Positions 60,352-64,000 of a stretch of DNA of 64,000 nt are shown piece by piece. The notes under the pieces are model-generated. The model was not told where the DNA came from. It ran no database searches and saw only the letters and a list, made by a program, of their open reading frames with translations. The position numbers and the translations under genes are program-made. Every line of letters starts with the position of its first letter. Position 1 is the first letter of the stretch. The stretch spans positions 14,628,001 to 14,692,000 of the forward strand of contig JAPTOF010000016.1 in assembly GCA_028554755.1 (NCBI GenBank). The letters are read 5' to 3'. Source of the stretch: Cordia subcordata. Taxonomy: Eukaryota > Streptophyta > Magnoliopsida > Boraginales > Cordiaceae.

Positions 60352-62403
60352 GCGGGATAAGTAAGAAATTAAAATTACTTCATGAAAGCTGTACATGTAC
60401 AAAAGTTGTGGAGGGGCCTATACAATGATATCTTCAAGTCTCCACATTTTACGTAGAGCTTTGTTCAAAGATGAAGACTGAAATTTTCTACCAAAACAGA
60501 GTTTAACTCTAACATCATCAAAAACAGTATCAAAAATAAGTTCCTCGGTTCTTGCTTGATTCTTGAAGATTCGTTGATTCCTTTCAACCCAAATGTTGTA
60601 GATGGCTGCCCCAAGAAGATGCTTGAGAATTGTGGCTTTCAAATGTTTTTCAAGGGCAAAGGGAGTGAGGAAATCAATAATATCAGGCCAACAAATCAGA
60701 TTTTCCGAACAAGAGTAAGTCGCAAACCCTTTCTCCAAATCCTCCTTGTGAAGCAACATTCAAAGAAGAGATGCTCTCCGTCTCACAACCCACGTTGCGA
60801 AAGGTACACGAAGGATTGATATTAAGCCCCAATGTAAGACTCTGAATTTTGTGCTAAGGCGGTCACGGGATGCAAGCCAAGCAACGGTTGTGCTTTGGGT
60901 TATGCCTCTTGTGCCAAATGAGATTGAAACCTTCAAAATGAGTGCCTTTTCTTCGAATACTATCCCAAGTGTGATTGAAAGTAAAGCTTCCACTTGGGGA
61001 AAGATTCCATGAAATTCTATCCATTGTGCTTTCGTTAAGACTAAATTCTGGAACATCAACATGGGAGAGATGCATTGGCCAATTCCAAGAACCATCAATG
61101 AAAATCTCACATACCTTTGCGTGAATTGGGGGATGTGGAATGGCATTTGTCCATTGCTCAAAGGGAGAACCATCTTTGTGCCAATTATCGCTCCAAAAGA
61201 AGGTGTTTGCTCCATTTCCAACCTTGTGCTCAAGGAATCTTTTTGCAATGGGACGGCAGCCAAGAAGTGTTTTAAAAACCCAACTTGCCTCCTTGGGAAC
61301 TTGTGAATTCCAAATGGAAGAGTCTTTGATATAATTTGCTTGAACCCATTGACTCCACAGTGTTTCTTAATGAATGGAGAAGCTAGGAGTTTTAATCCAA
61401 TCCACAAACTTTTTGGGAAATCCCAAAGCAAGAAGAGTGCGTTCAACGAATCTCCAATTCAAGGAGTCAAAAGCTTTCATAATATCAACTTTAAATGCAC
61501 ATCTTGTGGAAATATGTCTCCTTTGATAACCTCTCACGATGTCACGAGCAATAAGGATATTTTCGTGGATGAGCCCACCCTTAATGAATGCTGATTGATT
61601 CCAAGAGATGAAGTTGGGTAAGCATACCTTTATCCTATTTGCAATGATCTTTGAGATGCACTTGTAGATGGTGTTACAACATGATATTGGCCTATAATCC
61701 TTGACCATGGAGGGATTTGAAGTTTTTGGCACAAGAGTAACAATTGTGGCATTTACCTCTTTGAGGAGATTGCTTGATTCAAAAAAAGACCTGATTGCAT
61801 TCAATGCATCCTTCCCACAATCTCCCACGCAACCTTGTGAAAATGGGAAGTGCAGCCATCCGGACCCGGGCTTTTGTTTGGGTAGAGAGAAAAAAGCGCA
61901 TTCTTGATTTCACCATCGGTTAGAGGAGCAATGGTGGTGGCAGCAAATTCATGATCAATTTGCTTGCCAATAATATTTTTCAAAAGATCAACGTTTATGC
62001 TTGTGGAGGATTCAGCACCAAGAAGCTTCTTGAAATAGCCAACGAATTCCTCTTTCACTTCGTCATCTTCAAGGAGAGTATGACCATTCTCATTCTTGAT
62101 AGCATGGATAGTGTTATTGAGCTTCCTTCCTTTAACCACATTATGGAAGAATTTTGTATTTGCATCTCCTTCTTTGATCCAAGAAAGTCTTGACTTTTGG
62201 TAAAGCATGGCCTTTGCTTTGCATCAAGCTCCTCCAATTTGCTCAAAATGCTTTTCTCCTTATCAATGAGAGAGTAATTATGCTCACCATTGAGGATAGA
62301 AAATTGAACACTCTCGAGCTCTTCCCTAAGATTTTTGATGACTAACGGAACGGCAGCAAAATGCTCTTTGTCGAAGGATTTCGTGGGAGAAGATGTTTTT
62401 TTT
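60352..62403 (-). pseudogene. Unit C15: L1-a
   Basis: 2052 bp. RT N-terminus split by s6 ccc into 61828-61367 and 62208-61801; linker shifted by s7 ttt. C-terminal piece 60759-60418. Sites: s1 cagtatc, s2 ccg, s3 ctccgtc, s5 ggttg. Confidence 0.92.
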
Positions 62404-64000
62404 GCGGGATAAGTAAGAAATTAAAATTACTTCATGAAAGCTGTACATGTACAAAAGTTGTGGAGGGGCCTATACAATGATATCTTCAAGTCTCCACATT
62501 TTACGTAGAGCTTTGTTCAAAGATGAAGACTGAAATTTTCTACCAAAACAGAGTTTAACTCTAACATCATCAAAAACAGTATCAAAAATAAGTTCCTCGG
62601 TTCTTGCTTGATTCTTGAAGATTCGTTGATTCCTTTCAACCCAAATGTTGTAGATGGCTGCCCCAAGAAGATGCTTGAGAATTGTGGCTTTCAAATGTTT
62701 TTCAAGGGCAAAGGGAGTGAGGAAATCAATAATATCAGGCCAACAAATCAGATTTTCCGAACAAGAGTAAGTCGCAAACCCTTTCTCCAAATCCTCCTTG
62801 TGAAGCAACATTCAAAGAAGAGATGCTCTCAGTCTCACAACCCACGTTGCGAAAGGTACACGAAGGATTGATATTAAGCCCCCAATGTAAGACTCTGAAT
62901 TTTGTGCTAAGGCGGTCACGGGATGCAAGCCAAGCAACGGCTGTGCTTTGGGTTATGCCTCTTGTGCCAAATGAGATTGAAACCTTCAAAATGAGTGCCT
63001 TTTCTTCGAATACTATCCCAAGTGTGATTGAAAGTAAAGCTTCCACTTGGGGAAAGATTCCATGAAATTCTATCCATTGTGCTTTCGTTAAGACTAAATT
63101 CTGGAACATCAACATGGGAGAGATGCATTGGCCAATTCCAAGAACCATCAATGAAAATCTCACATACCTTTGCGTGAATTGGGGGATGTGGAATGGCATT
63201 TGTCCATTGCTCAAAGGGAGAACCATCTTTGTGCCAATTATCGCTCCAAAAGAAGGTGTTTGCTCCATTTCCAACCTTGTGCTCAAGGAATCTTTTTGCA
63301 ATGGGACGGCAGCCAAGAAGTGTTTTAAAAACCCAACTTGCCTCCTTGGGAACTTGTGAATTCCAAATGGAAGAGTCTTTGATATAATTTGCTTGAACCC
63401 ATTGACTCCACAGTGTTTCTTAATGAATGGAGAAGCTAGGAGTTTTAATCCAATCCACAAACTTTTTGGGAAATCCCAAAGCAAGAAGAGTGCGTTCAAC
63501 GAATCTCCAATTCAAGGAGTCAAAAGCTTTCATAATATCAACTTTAAATGCACATCTTGTGGAAATATGTCTCCTTTGATAACCTCTCACGATGTCACGA
63601 GCAATAAGGATATTTTCGTGGATGAGCCCACCCTTAATGAATGCTGATTGATTCCAAGAGATGAAGTTGGGTAAGCATACCTTTATCCTATTTGCAATGA
63701 TCTTTGAGATGCACTTGTAGATGGTGTTACAACATGATATTGGCCTATAATCCTTGACCATGGAGGGATTTGAAGTTTTTGGCACAAGAGTAACAATTGT
63801 GGCATTTACCTCTTTGAGGAGATTGCTTGATTCAAAAAAAGACCTGATTGCATTCAATGCATCCTTCCCACAATCTCCCACGCAACCTTGTGAAAATGGG
63901 AAGTGCAGCCATCCGGACCCGGGCTTTTGTTTGGGTAGAGAGAAAAAAGCGCATTCTTGATTTCACCATCGGTTAGAGGAGCAATGGTGGTGGCAGCAAA
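62404..64000 (-). pseudogene. Unit C16: L1-a, cut by window edge
   Basis: Partial unit of 1.6 kb. C-terminal piece 62811-62470; core-deletion TAA at 63420; RT N-terminal frame 63881-63420 broken by s6 ccc. Site s3 is ctcagtc while s4 has the full C-run, a combination not seen in the other units. The linker end lies outside the window. Confidence 0.9.

Larger units (their letters stand above)
31592..64000. repeat. Array C: 2.05 kb tandem repeat of 5'-truncated, core-deleted L1-a
   Basis: Fifteen full units of 2052-2058 bp and one partial unit run to the window edge, so the array continues beyond it. Each unit, on the minus strand, holds EN-RT linker, RT fingers to motif A, a deletion of motifs B and C marked by an in-frame TAA, the thumb/connection region, zf-RVT, a 66-nt 3' UTR and an A tail. 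Units differ mainly at seven recurrent sites, with positions in unit C2: s1 cagtatc 33817, s2 ccgg 33997, s3 ctccagtc 34069, s4 C-run 34121, s5 gaagctg 34181, s6 cccc 35109, s7 tttt 35509. C units carry the empty site of the L1-b insertion. Confidence 0.95.

Noticed and set aside
1..64000. CRISPR or other bacterial repeat system
   Set aside because: Repeat periods are 1.5-3.1 kb of coding-derived sequence, with no short repeat-spacer pattern and plant-type L1 domains throughout.
31592..64000. Centromeric identity of the array
   Set aside because: Tandem structure alone does not show it; no CENH3 or positional evidence is available, and the unit is far longer than typical centromeric monomers.
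31592..64000. Regular higher-order repeat within array C
   Set aside because: Apart from the C7/C10 match, the variant-site profiles do not recur with a fixed multi-unit period.
1..64000. Promoters, tRNA or rRNA genes, microsatellites
   Set aside because: None recognised; the only simple-sequence tracts are the two LINE poly(A) tails.

Overview
The window looks like a heterochromatic, satellite-like stretch of a plant (probably eudicot) nuclear genome. I cannot name the species. All 64 kb is tandemly repeated DNA built from two related L1-clade (non-LTR, LINE) retrotransposons of the plant type, which carry a reverse transcriptase (RT) followed by a zf-RVT zinc-binding domain. I see no host gene, tRNA, rRNA, CRISPR array or bacterial/viral gene. 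I call the element that builds the arrays L1-a (always minus strand) and a second one L1-b (always plus strand).
Layout. Array A (1-6153) has about four head-to-tail copies of a 1.49-1.50 kb piece of L1-a, running from the RT YRPISC block through the FADD catalytic motif to the start of the zinc-binding region. Array B (6154-31591) has 3.14 kb units, each a 5'-truncated L1-a lacking the RT catalytic core and interrupted by a 5'-truncated L1-b (about 1.07 kb) in the opposite orientation. Array C (31592-64000) has fifteen full units and one partial unit of 2.05 kb: the same truncated L1-a without the L1-b insertion. One unit of array B (11088-15871) is a chimera with 0.8 kb of array-A sequence joined in through short microhomologies.
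How the pieces relate. C units have the uninterrupted target (gccaacgaattc followed directly by ctctttcac). B units have the same site filled by L1-b, flanked by a 12-13 bp target-site duplication and ending in a poly(A) tract. All eight L1-b copies share insertion point, 5' truncation and duplication. This indicates one L1-b insertion into one C-like unit, followed by amplification of that interrupted unit. In B and C the unit boundary is the L1-a poly(A) tail abutting the EN-RT linker of the next copy.
Coding state. Every copy is defective for retrotransposition: 5' truncated, no endonuclease, no ORF1, and in B/C no FADD. Many unit-to-unit differences are 1-3 bp indels recurring at the same few positions, often in CCG/CAG/CTG contexts. 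They may be consensus errors from a long-read assembly of methylated DNA rather than true variation. The biological interest lies in the architecture (a LINE-derived macrosatellite with a nested, co-amplified LINE and recorded recombination junctions), not in a working enzyme system.
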